A stretch of 32,524 nucleotides of DNA from Coriobacteriia bacterium (lineage in GTDB: Bacteria; Actinomycetota; Coriobacteriia; Coriobacteriales; JAEZZM01): the NCBI GenBank assembly GCA_030532415.1, contig JAUNLE010000010.1, forward strand, positions 1-32,524, read 5' to 3'. Shown one piece after another: positions 8,129 through 16,363 of this stretch (the first letter of the stretch is position 1; each line of letters begins with the position of its first letter). Made by a program: the position numbers and the translations under genes. The notes under the pieces are model-generated. The model saw only the letters and a program-made list of their open reading frames with translations. It made no database searches and was not told where the DNA came from.

Positions 8129-9404
8129 GATTTTGAAGAACCTTTCTTGCAACGAGATATTTATACACGCATGAAACAACTCTAAGCGCTACTTCTAATT
8201 CTTCAAGCTTAGGATAAGATGGGCAGATGCGCACGTGTGAGTTATGTGAATCCTTAGCATGAGGATAACTTGAGCCCGCTGCGGTCAAAACAACTCCATA
8301 CTCTTTGGCCATAGCAACTAATTCAGCAGCAAAAGGCTCGTGGAGGAAGAGCGACACAAAATAGCCGCCCTTTGGCTTTGTCCAATGTGCTAGGTCTGTT
8401 TGCGCAAATTCTTCATTAAAAATGGCTTCTGTTAGTTCAAACTTGGGACGAAGCACCTTGGCCTGTTTCATCATGTGTGCTCTTAAACCTTTTAGATCGC
8501 TAAAAAAGCGAGCATGACGAAGCTGGTTCACCTTATCGAAGTTGATGGTATAGCTTTTAATTAAGTCAATCTGCGCTTGGATATTTTTAGGTGAAGCGCT
8601 AAAAGCACCCACACCTGCGCCTGGAATTGTCATCTTCGAAGTTGAAGCAAAGGTATAAACCATATCCTCGTTACCGTATTTTTTTGCCTCTTGGTACAAA
8701 TTGAGCACATGATCTTGGTCGTCAGGATACAAGTGGTGCTCTATATATGCATTGTCGTTATAGATTCTAAAATCTTGTGCCGCAGGCTTAAGTTGGGCGA
8801 GACGAAGCATCACTTCATCAGAAAAGCTTATGCCTGTTGGATTATGGTATTTAGGGTTAATCCAAATACCTTTTACATGAGGATCTTTGACAAATTCCTC
8901 AACCTGGTCCATGTTTGGACCAAAGTCCGTCATCTCAACTTCAATGAGCTCAAAGCCTAACTGGTCGCTCATAATAAAATGGCGGTCATAACCTGGAGAA
9001 GGACAGAGGAATGCACGCTTTGTATCTTCAATTTGAGGAGCCTCGCCCAAAACGCCAAAGATAAGTCCACGAACAAGGACATCGTACTCGAAAACCAGCG
9101 AAGAATTTCCTAAGATTATCAGCTCATCTTCATCCACTTCAAGCATTTCAGAAAAGAGCTTAAGCGCACTTGGACTTCCCTTGAGCGCTCCGTAATTTTT
9201 TACGTCAACGCCCTCGTCAATAAAATCTGAATCGGCATGAAGCGCATCAAAAAGCTCGTTGGAAAGATCAACTTGCTCAGGGCTTGGTTTACCGCGCGCC
9301 ATATTCAGTTGAAGGTTTTGAGACTTAAAAAAAGCGAGCCTCTCTTCAAGCTCGCTTAATTCTTTTGCTAGTTGAGCATCATCGAGGCTCTTATAGTAGT
9401 TCAT
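8118..9404 (-). CDS. PLP-dependent aspartate aminotransferase, class Ic type (PF12897-like)
   Basis: This is a fold-type I aminotransferase of 428 residues. The pyridoxal-phosphate lysine is K257 in ASTSKMTIPGAG, with substrate and cofactor motifs NPKYHNPTG (residues 183-191) and YNDNAYIEHH. The N-terminal NMARGKPSPEQVDLS block and the PGAG after the lysine are typical of the PF12897 group, which includes the Corynebacterium glutamicum aspartate aminotransferase, sometimes mis-annotated as MocR-type. Expected reaction: aspartate plus 2-oxoglutarate to oxaloacetate plus glutamate. The ATG has GGGAG nine bases upstream. A TATAAT at 9443-9448 in the gap after pstB could give it its own promoter. 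It overlaps the start of menG by 11 bases. Substrate is inferred from family resemblance. Confidence 0.88.
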   Translation of the reverse strand: MNYYKSLDDAQLAKELSELEERLAFFKSQNLQLNMARGKPSPEQVDLSNELFDALHADSDFIDEGVDVKNYGALKGSPSALKLFSEMLEVDEDELIILGNSSLVFEYDVLVRGLIFGVLGEAPQIEDTKRAFLCPSPGYDRHFIMSDQLGFELIEVEMTDFGPNMDQVEEFVKDPHVKGIWINPKYHNPTGISFSDEVMLRLAQLKPAAQDFRIYNDNAYIEHHLYPDDQDHVLNLYQEAKKYGNEDMVYTFASTSKMTIPGAGVGAFSASPKNIQAQIDLIKSYTINFDKVNQLRHARFFSDLKGLRAHMMKQAKVLRPKFELTEAIFNEEFAQTDLAHWTKPKGGYFVSLFLHEPFAAELVAMAKEYGVVLTAAGSSYPHAKDSHNSHVRICPSYPKLEELEVALRVVSCVYKYLVARKVLQNRES

Positions 9405-9442
9405 GAAAAAGCGCTCCCTTTAAGATTATGCAGGTCTTAAAG

Positions 9443-9448
9443 ATTATA
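9443..9448 (-). promoter_or_regulatory. Candidate -10 element (TATAAT) for the aminotransferase gene
   Basis: A perfect TATAAT on the minus strand lies in the 52-base gap between the pstB stop and the aminotransferase start, 38 bases before the ATG. No good -35 hexamer is seen at 16-18 bases upstream, so the call rests on the -10 box and position only. Confidence 0.35.
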
Positions 9449-9456
9449 GCGCCAAA

Positions 9457-10305
9457 TTATGAGAAAACACCGCTAATATAATCTTTGGTTCTTTGATCTT
9501 GCGGGTTGTTGAAAAGCTCATGTGTGTCGTTGAACTCTACAAGCTCGCTAGGACGATCACTACTTTCTCTTAAGAAAAATGCCGTCTTGTCAGACACGCG
9601 GGTTGCTTGCTGCATATTGTGCGTTACTACCACAACGGTTACATATTTCTTAAGATCGTTGATCGTTTCTTCGATTTGTTTTGAAGAAATTGGGTCGAGC
9701 GCACTCGTAGGCTCATCCATTAAGATAACGCGTGGAGAAGTCGCAAGCGCACGTGCAATACAAAGACGCTGCTGCTGTCCACCAGACAAATCGAAGGCAT
9801 GCAAATTCAGGTTATCTTTTACCTCGTCCCACAGCGCCGAGCGCTTCAGGCACACCTCTACGATTTCATCCAAATCTGATTTATTGTGGATTCCTTGTAC
9901 ACGTGGCCCATAGGCAAGATTGTCATAAATTGACATAGGGAATGGGTTTGGTCTTTGGAAGACTTGACCTACACGTTGGCGCAGGTACACCTTGTCGTAG
10001 CCAGGCTGATTAATGTCTTCGCCGTCAAGAAAAATACGGCCGCCAACCACAACGTTTCCCAGTTCATCGTTCATTCTATTCAAACAACGTAAAATGGTAG
10101 ACTTACCGCAGCCCGAAGGTCCGATAAGCGCAACCACGCTTTTAGGTTTTATTTCAAAACTAACTCCTGCAATAGCAGTGTTCGTTCCGTAAGTAACAGA
10201 AACATCTTCAAGCTTATAGTAACCAACTGTATCCGTATGTGCGTCGCTTGAATTGTCCTGTGCATCAAGACTTGTTGGTGCAGTCACTAAACTATCTTCA
10301 GTCAA
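9457..10305 (-). CDS. pstB: Phosphate ABC transporter ATP-binding protein PstB
   Basis: PstB is the ATPase subunit of the high-affinity phosphate importer PstSCAB. The protein has 282 residues with Walker [10 protein letters not shown] (62-70), the PstB-specific [12 protein letters not shown] segment, ABC signature LSGGQQQR and Walker [14 protein letters not shown] 28-residue acidic, Thr/Ser-rich N-terminal extension precedes the ABC domain. The start codon is TTG at 10305, supported by AGGAGG eight bases upstream; the next in-frame candidate is a GTG six codons later. pstS, pstC, pstA and phoU are absent on both sides: downstream is an aminotransferase and upstream is a divergent response regulator. 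It is therefore encoded apart from its transporter partners but next to a PhoR-like regulatory pair. Confidence 0.95.
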   Translation of the reverse strand: MTEDSLVTAPTSLDAQDNSSDAHTDTVGYYKLEDVSVTYGTNTAIAGVSFEIKPKSVVALIGPSGCGKSTILRCLNRMNDELGNVVVGGRIFLDGEDINQPGYDKVYLRQRVGQVFQRPNPFPMSIYDNLAYGPRVQGIHNKSDLDEIVEVCLKRSALWDEVKDNLNLHAFDLSGGQQQRLCIARALATSPRVILMDEPTSALDPISSKQIEETINDLKKYVTVVVVTHNMQQATRVSDKTAFFLRESSDRPSELVEFNDTHELFNNPQDQRTKDYISGVFS

Positions 10306-10483
10306 AAGAGTAGCCTCCTCGCGCAGTGTATACTATATCCAATGATATACGGCGCTTCTTGAAAATTCGTGAACTATCAAGCTAAGGCGTTACAAGTTTG
10401 TTAAATTACTTTTCTAATTGGATTTTCTTGTGATTATTATTAAACTGAAAGAAGCAATATTCTTAGATTGATTGAGGAGACTC

Positions 10484-11221
10484 ATGCCTACTATTCTCGT
10501 AATCGAAGATGACCCCACAATTCGTCTTACTATGGAATTCGCACTTACTAAAGCAAATTATGGTGTATCTACGGCAGCCGATGGATCAACTGGTCTAGAT
10601 ATTGCGAGAAAAATTAAACCCGACCTTATTTTGCTCGACTTGATGCTTCCAGGAATGTCTGGCATTGATGTTGCTCGAACGCTGCGTTTAACCGACAGCG
10701 AAACGCCAATTATTATGGTGACTGCGCTAGGTTCAGATGAAGATAAGGTTCGAGGACTAGATGCTGGGGCAGACGACTACATAACGAAACCTTTTTCTAC
10801 CAAAGAACTGTTAGCTCGCATCCGCGCAAATATGAGAAGAGTTAATAAGTCTAGCGAGAAAACGGAAGATAAGATTTACGAGTACGGAGACTTAAGCATA
10901 GACACCTCTTCAACTCGAGTAAGTGTCAAAGATCAACTGATCAAGCTTCGTTCAAAAGAATATGAGCTCTTAGTTGCCATGGCGTCCAGACCAGGTGCAC
11001 TTGCACGAAGAGAATGGCTTGCCCGCACTGTTTGGGGAGAAGAGTTTTTATCAACATCTCGAACCATCGACGTGCATGTTCGCCGCATTCGCAAAGCGAT
11101 CGAAGGTATTAGCGACTATTACTTTATTCATACGGTACACGGCATGGGCTATCGTTTTGAAGCAGTTCATAAAACTGATGCTAAGCACAAGCCAGACCAT
11201 GATGATTACGCCAATGAATAG
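10484..11221 (+). CDS. OmpR/PhoB-family response regulator (PhoB/PhoP-type)
   Basis: This is a two-domain DNA-binding response regulator of 245 residues. The receiver has an acidic pocket (E8, D9, D10), phospho-acceptor D52 in LLDLMLPG and K102 in ITKPF. The winged-helix output domain follows from about residue 130, with RTIDVHVRRIRKAI. The ATG at 10484 is chosen because GAGGAG sits five bases upstream; an in-frame TTG at 10472 would lie before that ribosome-binding site. The sensor kinase gene follows after 17 bases. Its position divergent from pstB and beside a PhoR-like kinase suggests phosphate-starvation control. I do not see a clear Pho box in the intergenic region, so the regulon is inferred. 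A short, poorly conserved C-terminal tail is rich in H, K and D. Confidence 0.88.
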   Translation: MPTILVIEDDPTIRLTMEFALTKANYGVSTAADGSTGLDIARKIKPDLILLDLMLPGMSGIDVARTLRLTDSETPIIMVTALGSDEDKVRGLDAGADDYITKPFSTKELLARIRANMRRVNKSSEKTEDKIYEYGDLSIDTSSTRVSVKDQLIKLRSKEYELLVAMASRPGALARREWLARTVWGEEFLSTSRTIDVHVRRIRKAIEGISDYYFIHTVHGMGYRFEAVHKTDAKHKPDHDDYANE

Positions 11222-11238
11222 TAAATACGTGCGCTGAT

Positions 11239-12549
11239 ATGCAAATTCCTTCACTATCAGAGCTTCGCGATAAGCTTTCCAGTTCAGGATGGAGAGGATT
11301 TTTGATTCTTTCCTATATATTAGTTGTCGCGGTGTTTGTAGTCTTATGGGTATGGCTTCTGCTGGTGCCCTTGCAAAGCACCTCCGTTGACGAACAGGCT
11401 GTTGCCTTGAGTTCGGTAGCCGACGCAACCGTTTACATTTTAGAAGAACACCCTGATTCAGATTTTAAAACAGTGGTTGAAAACGTCGCAAAAAACGACA
11501 CGATGAGAGTAAGCATTATTGCGGCCAATGGCCACGTTTTAGCAGACTCAAGGCTTGACCTTGACGAACTTGACAATCATCTTGAGCGTCCAGAAATTGT
11601 ATCGGCTCAAAAAGATGGAGTGGGAATTTCGGTTAGAACTTCTGACTCCGATAATAAGAGACGCATTTATGTAGCCAAGCAGTTTGAAAACGAAAAACAT
11701 AAAGGTTATGTGCGAATTGCCGAGCAAATGAACGCTATCGACAAGGCAACGCGCAACGGGCAAATTAGTGGTTTCATTCTTTTAGTTATTGGCATCATAG
11801 TCTTAGGCATTGTTGCTGCTACCACCTTGCGTCGAGCCACCTCGCCTGTAGGTCATCTTGAACGAGTGCGCACAGACTTCGTGGCTAATGCTTCGCACGA
11901 ACTTAAAACTCCTGTAGCTGGCATCAAGCTTTTAGCAGAATCACTCGAGATAGCAGCACATGACAAGGATTATGAAACGGTAGAAATATTTTCTCAACGA
12001 CTGGGTGATGAAACTGAACGGCTGCAGTCTTTGGTAACTGACCTGCTTGATTTATCAAGACTTGAACAAAGCGATATTCAGGCTCGTAAAGGAGAGACCG
12101 ACCTTCACGCAATTTTATCTGCCGAAGTCGAATCCAGACGTAGTTCCATAAACACAAAGGGACTGTATTTGAAGTTTATTGATAGCACCCCGCAAAATAT
12201 TTCAACACGCTTTCCCATCTCGAGTTCTGACGCTGCACTTATCATCGATAACTTAATTGATAATGCGATTAGGTATACCGATGAGGGTGGCGTAACGGTT
12301 ACCCTGTTTTGCGACAAAAAAGAAGCCCTCATAAAGGTAAGCGATACAGGAATCGGCATGAGCGCCGATGTCATCCCAAGAATTTTTGAACGTTTCTATC
12401 GCGTTGATGTGGCTCGTTCTCGCGAGCTTGGAGGAACTGGCCTTGGCTTGTCACTCGTTCGTCATGCGGTATTGAAATCGCGAGGAACCATTGAGGTTGA
12501 CTCAACGGTTGGCGAAGGCACAACCTTTCGCGTTCGTATCCCCCGCTAA
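11239..12549 (+). CDS. PhoR-like sensor histidine kinase without visible HAMP domain
   Basis: The kinase has 436 residues. TM1 covers about residues 21-43 and TM2 about 177-197. The extracytoplasmic region between them contains GHVLADSRLD and NHLERPEI, the pattern of the sensor domain in Gram-positive PhoR/WalK-type kinases. The phospho-accepting histidine is H220 in ASHELKTPV. The ATPase domain has N-box DNLIDNAIRYT, G1 SDTGIGM, F-box FERFYR and G2 GGTGLGLSLV. Only about 20 residues separate TM2 from the dimerisation helix, so the HAMP and PAS modules normal for PhoR are missing. It is cotranscribed with the upstream response regulator. The ATG has only a weak ribosome-binding site. A phosphate-sensing role is inferred from domain type and from pstB next door. 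Confidence 0.88.
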   Translation: MQIPSLSELRDKLSSSGWRGFLILSYILVVAVFVVLWVWLLLVPLQSTSVDEQAVALSSVADATVYILEEHPDSDFKTVVENVAKNDTMRVSIIAANGHVLADSRLDLDELDNHLERPEIVSAQKDGVGISVRTSDSDNKRRIYVAKQFENEKHKGYVRIAEQMNAIDKATRNGQISGFILLVIGIIVLGIVAATTLRRATSPVGHLERVRTDFVANASHELKTPVAGIKLLAESLEIAAHDKDYETVEIFSQRLGDETERLQSLVTDLLDLSRLEQSDIQARKGETDLHAILSAEVESRRSSINTKGLYLKFIDSTPQNISTRFPISSSDAALIIDNLIDNAIRYTDEGGVTVTLFCDKKEALIKVSDTGIGMSADVIPRIFERFYRVDVARSRELGGTGLGLSLVRHAVLKSRGTIEVDSTVGEGTTFRVRIPR

Positions 12550-12567
12550 ACCATAAAGGTAAAAACT

Positions 12568-12816
12568 ATGACAGATTTCAAATCAGAAGAGTACGGTGTA
12601 CTGCAGAAATTAATGGATATCTTATTTGCCTCACGCAAGCGCGTCGATAAAGTTGACTTACTTCTGTTGGGAGAAGTTCACGATATCCATCCAGACCTTA
12701 TGGAACTTATTAACAACATACCACCAGGTAGCTATGATCGTGAAAAGTTAGCCAACCAAATCAATTCTGCAGTAAGTGGCCGCGGCTGGGGAATGGTATA
12801 CGGCACGGTTGAATAA
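12568..12816 (+). CDS. Small protein of unknown function downstream of the PhoR-like kinase
   Basis: This is an 82-residue protein I do not recognise. It has no signal peptide or membrane span. The central part (residues 30-65) looks helical, with VDLLLLGEVHDIHPDLMELINNIP, and the C-terminus is glycine-rich (SGRGWGMVYG). An AAAGG eight bases before the ATG and the 18-base gap after the kinase stop support it as a real third gene of the regulatory unit. It could be a small regulator or partner of the two-component system, but nothing in the sequence says so directly. Confidence 0.75.
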   Translation: MTDFKSEEYGVLQKLMDILFASRKRVDKVDLLLLGEVHDIHPDLMELINNIPPGSYDREKLANQINSAVSGRGWGMVYGTVE

Positions 12817-12823
12817 TTTTTGT

Positions 12824-12855
12824 GCAAAACCGCAAAACTGCAGAACAGCAGAACG
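12824..12855. repeat. Four tandem copies of an 8-base unit GCARAACN
   Basis: The short gap between two convergent genes holds four perfectly phased 8-base units: GCAAAACC, GCAAAACT, GCAGAACA and GCAGAACG. The first two share A and the last two G at the fourth position. It is not coding in any supported gene and has no U-tract that would make it a terminator. It could be slipped-strand expansion or a binding-site array. Confidence 0.7.
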
Positions 12856-12885
12856 CGTATAGGGCCTTACTAGGTAGGTAGGACC

Positions 12886-13197
12886 TTAATAGTTTAACTG
12901 AGTAATTTTAAGCGAGAGTTCAAGCAAATTTTCAAGGAGCTTTTTCTGCTCAAAAATCATGTTATAAACTGCATCTTCCGTTAAAACACCACAGGCTAGA
13001 TTACTCGGCAGCCGATTCTGCTCCATTGCATCAAGATCATCACGATACTCTGAAGATCCGTAATATCGCAGCAATGCCTCATACTGAGGAAGCTTATCCT
13101 TATAGTTTACCAGCGCTGCCTGCAGGTTCTCTATATTATCTTGCATGCTATTTAAAACATGCTCCATTGTTTCAATTCGGTCGAGCGAATAGGCCAT
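12886..13197 (-). CDS. DUF4298 family protein
   Basis: This is a 103-residue cytoplasmic, largely helical protein. It matches the DUF4298 pattern as I remember it: an early RIETME segment, a central YYGSSEYRDDL and the conserved LACGVLTEDAVYNMI near residue 67-81. The molecular role of this family is unknown. The frame is open to 13245, but the ATG at 13197 is preferred because GAAGG lies just upstream and the domain begins there. A strong intrinsic terminator of the aldehyde dehydrogenase gene ends only about 14 bases upstream of this ATG, so expression would need readthrough or regulated termination unless a promoter hides inside the terminator. Confidence 0.85.
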   Translation of the reverse strand: MAYSLDRIETMEHVLNSMQDNIENLQAALVNYKDKLPQYEALLRYYGSSEYRDDLDAMEQNRLPSNLACGVLTEDAVYNMIFEQKKLLENLLELSLKITQLNY

Positions 13198-13210
13198 AGC
13201 TTTTCCTTCA

Positions 13211-13250
13211 TAAAAAAAGAGAGGTGATAGTTTGTAGACTAGCACCTCTC
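13211..13250 (-). terminator. Intrinsic terminator after the aldehyde dehydrogenase gene
   Basis: Read on the minus strand, an 8-bp stem GAGAGGTG / CACCTCTC (13243-13250 with 13219-13226, plus an inner CTA/TAG pairing) is followed directly by seven T residues (13218-13212). It starts about 30 bases after the aldehyde dehydrogenase stop codon. Confidence 0.9.
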
Positions 13251-13280
13251 AAAAGGATTAGACAACTAACAGGGCGTCAC

Positions 13281-14768
13281 TTATTTTTGAGGATACATAC
13301 CAGTTGGGGAATCATCGATATCGATCATAATGTTCTTAACTTGCGTATAGGCATCTAAGATTAGTTGGTCGGTCTCGCGTCCAATACCAGACTCCTTATA
13401 ACCACCAAATGGAGCACCTGCAGGAAGTTGGTTATAGGTGTTAACCCACATACGACCGGTTCTTACAGCACGAGCAACGCGAAGGGCACGACTAATATCG
13501 CGCGTCCATACTGCACCACCTAAACCATAGGATGAATCGTTTGAGTACTTAATAACTTCATCTTCATCCTTAAATTTAATTACAACACCTACCGGACCAA
13601 AAATCTCTTCTTGAGCTACACGCGTATCATTGTTTGTGGCAATGAGCGTTGGTTTAACGAAAGCACCCTTAGCGAATTCGCCTTCGTCTAGGCGCTCTCC
13701 ACCAATGAGAACCTCTCCGCCTTCTTCTTTACCAATCTCAATGTAGTTTAAGATACGATCAACTTGCTTTTCATTAATTTGTGAACCCATTTGGGTCTCT
13801 TTGTCAGTTGGGTCTCCAACCTTTACCTTGCTAAAGCGTCTTTTTACCTCTTCAACGAACTCGTCGTAAATACTTTCTTGTACGAAAATTCTTGAACCAG
13901 CTGAGCAGACTTGACCTTGGTTGAACAAAATTCCTAATTGAACACCATCCATTACCTTTTCAAGGTCGGCATCTTCAAAGATGATGTTTGCAGACTTACC
14001 ACCAAGCTCAAGGGTTGCTGGGATTAAGCGATCTGCTGCAGCAAGGGCAACATCGCGGCCTACCTCAGTTGAACCGGTGAATGCAAGCTTATCAATATCA
14101 GGATGCTTTAAGAGATAGTTACCTGATTTTGAGCCCCTACCAGTAATAACGTTGAATACACCAGCAGGGATAATGTCTTGGGTGAGACGAGCTAATTCAA
14201 GTACAGAAACCGAGGTTGAGCTTGAAGGCTTAAGAACGGTAACATCACCAGCAGCTAATACAGGAGCAAGTTTCCATGCAGCCATCAAAAGTGGGAAGTT
14301 CCAAGGGATAATTTGTCCTACAACACCGATAGGCTCACGAATTACGATTGAAAGAAGGTTGTTTTTAGGACCAAGGGTATTGACAGTACCTTCTTGAGCT
14401 AAGATAACGCCTGCAAAATATCTAAAGTGTTCAATAACAGCTGCTACATCAATAGCAAGAGATTCACGAATTGGTTTACCGTTTTCTAGGGTTTCAATCA
14501 AAGCAAAATATTCAGCATGCTCTTCAATAACATCTGCAACTTTATTAAGGATTGCAGATCTTTCAGCAGCCGTGGTCTGTGACCAGGTCTCAAAAGCCTT
14601 ACGAGCAGCTATAACTGCTTTGTCAACATCTGCCTCACTTGCATCAGCAATTTTTGTGAGCAATTCGCCATTAGCAGGGTTGTAGCTTTGAAGTGTAGCG
14701 CCATCTTCAGCGTCTAGCCACTCGCCGCCAATGTATAGTTGGTAAGACTCTTTGATTGGATTGTTCAT
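13281..14768 (-). CDS. NAD(P)-dependent aldehyde dehydrogenase
   Basis: This enzyme oxidises an aldehyde to a carboxylic acid with NAD(P)+. The 495-residue length is normal for the class. Catalytic C288 lies in GQVCSAG, general base E254 in LELGGKS, and N157 and K180 in PWNFP and TVLKPS. The C-terminal GGYKESGIGRE motif is typical of betaine-, retinal- and acetaldehyde-type dehydrogenases. Substrate cannot be told from sequence. The ATG has GGAGG eight bases upstream. The gene appears monocistronic: the nhaA terminator lies upstream and its own terminator downstream. An unusual array of GTTT/AAAC half-sites just before the start (14796-14825) suggests control by a DNA-binding repressor. Confidence 0.93.
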   Translation of the reverse strand: MNNPIKESYQLYIGGEWLDAEDGATLQSYNPANGELLTKIADASEADVDKAVIAARKAFETWSQTTAAERSAILNKVADVIEEHAEYFALIETLENGKPIRESLAIDVAAVIEHFRYFAGVILAQEGTVNTLGPKNNLLSIVIREPIGVVGQIIPWNFPLLMAAWKLAPVLAAGDVTVLKPSSSTSVSVLELARLTQDIIPAGVFNVITGRGSKSGNYLLKHPDIDKLAFTGSTEVGRDVALAAADRLIPATLELGGKSANIIFEDADLEKVMDGVQLGILFNQGQVCSAGSRIFVQESIYDEFVEEVKRRFSKVKVGDPTDKETQMGSQINEKQVDRILNYIEIGKEEGGEVLIGGERLDEGEFAKGAFVKPTLIATNNDTRVAQEEIFGPVGVVIKFKDEDEVIKYSNDSSYGLGGAVWTRDISRALRVARAVRTGRMWVNTYNQLPAGAPFGGYKESGIGRETDQLILDAYTQVKNIMIDIDDSPTGMYPQK

Positions 14769-14795
14769 AAACTAAGCCTCCAAAATTAATGTCAG

Positions 14796-14825
14796 GTTTA
14801 AACGTTTTTGAAAACGATGTTTACA
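14796..14825. promoter_or_regulatory. Cluster of GTTT/AAAC palindromic half-sites, candidate operator
   Basis: In the leader of the aldehyde dehydrogenase gene three palindromic elements abut: GTTTAAAC (14796-14803), GTTTTTGAAAAC (14804-14815), and a TGAAAAC/GTTTACA pair (14809-14825) centred on GAT. This resembles LacI-family or catabolite-response operators in style. The regulator is unknown and no regulator gene lies beside it. Confidence 0.45.
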
Positions 14826-14926
14826 ATCTATTCCCGAATCTAAAGACCTCATTCCTTAGAGAAATCCTCTCGACAATCTGTGTATGAATTTCGCAAACTT
14901 TGTTCTTATTTTGTATCGTATCGAAC

Positions 14927-14960
14927 AAAAAAAGAGGAGACCCGTTTTAGATCTCCTCCT
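14927..14960 (-). terminator. Intrinsic terminator after nhaA
   Basis: On the minus strand a 7-bp stem GAGGAGA / TCTCCTC (14952-14958 with 14934-14940), extendable by wobble pairs, is followed by seven T residues (14933-14927). It begins about 28 bases after the nhaA stop. Confidence 0.9.
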
Positions 14961-14986
14961 GCTAGATAGGGGTAAAAGTGAGAATC

Positions 14987-16363
14987 TTACTCAGTTTGAG
15001 GCAAGGCTTCTTGCGTACTTTTCTTCGTCACAATATTCATATAGATAAGGCCCGTTATGGCGGCTATCAGTGTTGCCAACAGAATTGCAGTCTTTGCCGC
15101 AAGGGTAGCTTGTGGGTCTTCAAAGGCTAGGCTTGCTATAAGGATAGACATGGTAAATCCAATACCACCCAGTATTGAAATGCCAAATATATGAGACAAG
15201 TTTACGTTTTGTGGCAAACGTGCAACTTTCGCTTTTACTAAGGCAAAGCTTACCGAGAAGATGCCTAAGGTCTTTCCTAGGAGAAGACCAAAGAAGACTC
15301 CTAAGGTTACTGAACTTGTAAGCACCATGGACATATCGGCACCAACAAGTCGAACTTGTGCATTGAAGAATGCAAAAATTGGCAGTACGACTAGGTTTGA
15401 AAAATTAAGTAGATAATGCTCAAGTCTGATTAGTGGAGGCTGCGCATAGTGTGAAGCAGACTCAATCTCTCGAATCATGTGTGAAAATTCCGATTGAGAG
15501 AGCGGATGCGCCTCGACATCTAAGGAATTTTTTGCTTCATTAAGTTTCTCAGAAGCAAATTGAGGCAATTCGCTAAGCATAATCATTGGCTTGGCAGGGA
15601 TCGTAAAGGCTAAAATAACACCTGCAATTGTTGCGTGTATGCCAGAAAGATACACAAAAACCCAAAGCACAACACCTAAGCTTAAATATGGCCAAAGCCT
15701 ATATATATGTCCTCGATTAAGAGCAGCAAGCATAAGCGTTACAAGTAAGGCAGCAGCAAGCCACATAATTTGTAGATTGGAGCCATAAAAGATGGCAATA
15801 ACTAAAATCGCAATAATGTCATCGGCTATAGCGAGTGTGGTAAAAAACACTTTTACGCCTTTGGGCACCTTATTGCCAAGCAAGGACAGGGCACCAAGAG
15901 CAAAAGCAATGTCGGTTGCCATAGGAATTGCCCAACCGTTTAGATTCCCTGACCCTAAAACATTAAAAAGAATGTAGATAAGTGCCGGAACTACAACACC
16001 ACCAACAGCAGCTAAAAGTGGCAACATGGCTGCTTTTGGATTAGTGAGCTCTCCTACCGTCATCTCGTATTTAAGCTCAATACCAACCATCAAAAAGAAG
16101 ATAGCCATGAGCAAATCGTTAATGAAATGCTCGACTGACATGCCAATTTGTGCATCGCCTACATATATACCTATGTAGCTTTGTAAGAACTCTTGAATAG
16201 CAAAATAGGCATTAGTATTTGCTATAACAACGGCAACTAGAGCAGCTAAAACCATGATTCCTGCTGCTACCGTTGATGATGTTATCACCGACTTAACTTT
16301 TTGATTACGTTCAATCCTGTTTTCAAGTTGAGGAATTATGATTGAATTCAAATTAGTTGGCAC
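14987..16363 (-). CDS. nhaA: Na+/H+ antiporter NhaA
   Basis: NhaA exchanges external protons for internal sodium and sets internal pH and sodium. The protein has 458 residues, somewhat longer than E. coli NhaA (388). It contains MATDIAFALGALSLLG (residues 148-163) and LAIADDIIAI with the ion-binding aspartate pair D181/D182. The extra length includes a hydrophilic loop of about 45 residues near positions 255-310. About eleven membrane spans are expected. The start is GTG at 16363, overlapping the ppaC stop by 11 bases with no good ribosome-binding site, so translation is probably coupled to ppaC; an in-frame TTG at 16351 is the alternative. It ends the operon at a clear terminator. Confidence 0.93.
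   Translation of the reverse strand: MPTNLNSIIIPQLENRIERNQKVKSVITSSTVAAGIMVLAALVAVVIANTNAYFAIQEFLQSYIGIYVGDAQIGMSVEHFINDLLMAIFFLMVGIELKYEMTVGELTNPKAAMLPLLAAVGGVVVPALIYILFNVLGSGNLNGWAIPMATDIAFALGALSLLGNKVPKGVKVFFTTLAIADDIIAILVIAIFYGSNLQIMWLAAALLVTLMLAALNRGHIYRLWPYLSLGVVLWVFVYLSGIHATIAGVILAFTIPAKPMIMLSELPQFASEKLNEAKNSLDVEAHPLSQSEFSHMIREIESASHYAQPPLIRLEHYLLNFSNLVVLPIFAFFNAQVRLVGADMSMVLTSSVTLGVFFGLLLGKTLGIFSVSFALVKAKVARLPQNVNLSHIFGISILGGIGFTMSILIASLAFEDPQATLAAKTAILLATLIAAITGLIYMNIVTKKSTQEALPQTE

Noticed and set aside
9506-9913. 135-codon open frame on the plus strand opposite pstB
   Set aside because: It lies entirely inside the highly conserved pstB ABC domain and has no independent coding signs.
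10306-10483. Pho box between pstB and the PhoB/PhoP-type regulator
   Set aside because: I looked for repeated CTGTCAT-type or other regularly spaced direct repeats and found none convincing. Weak -35/-10 pairs are present but not distinctive in this AT-rich stretch.
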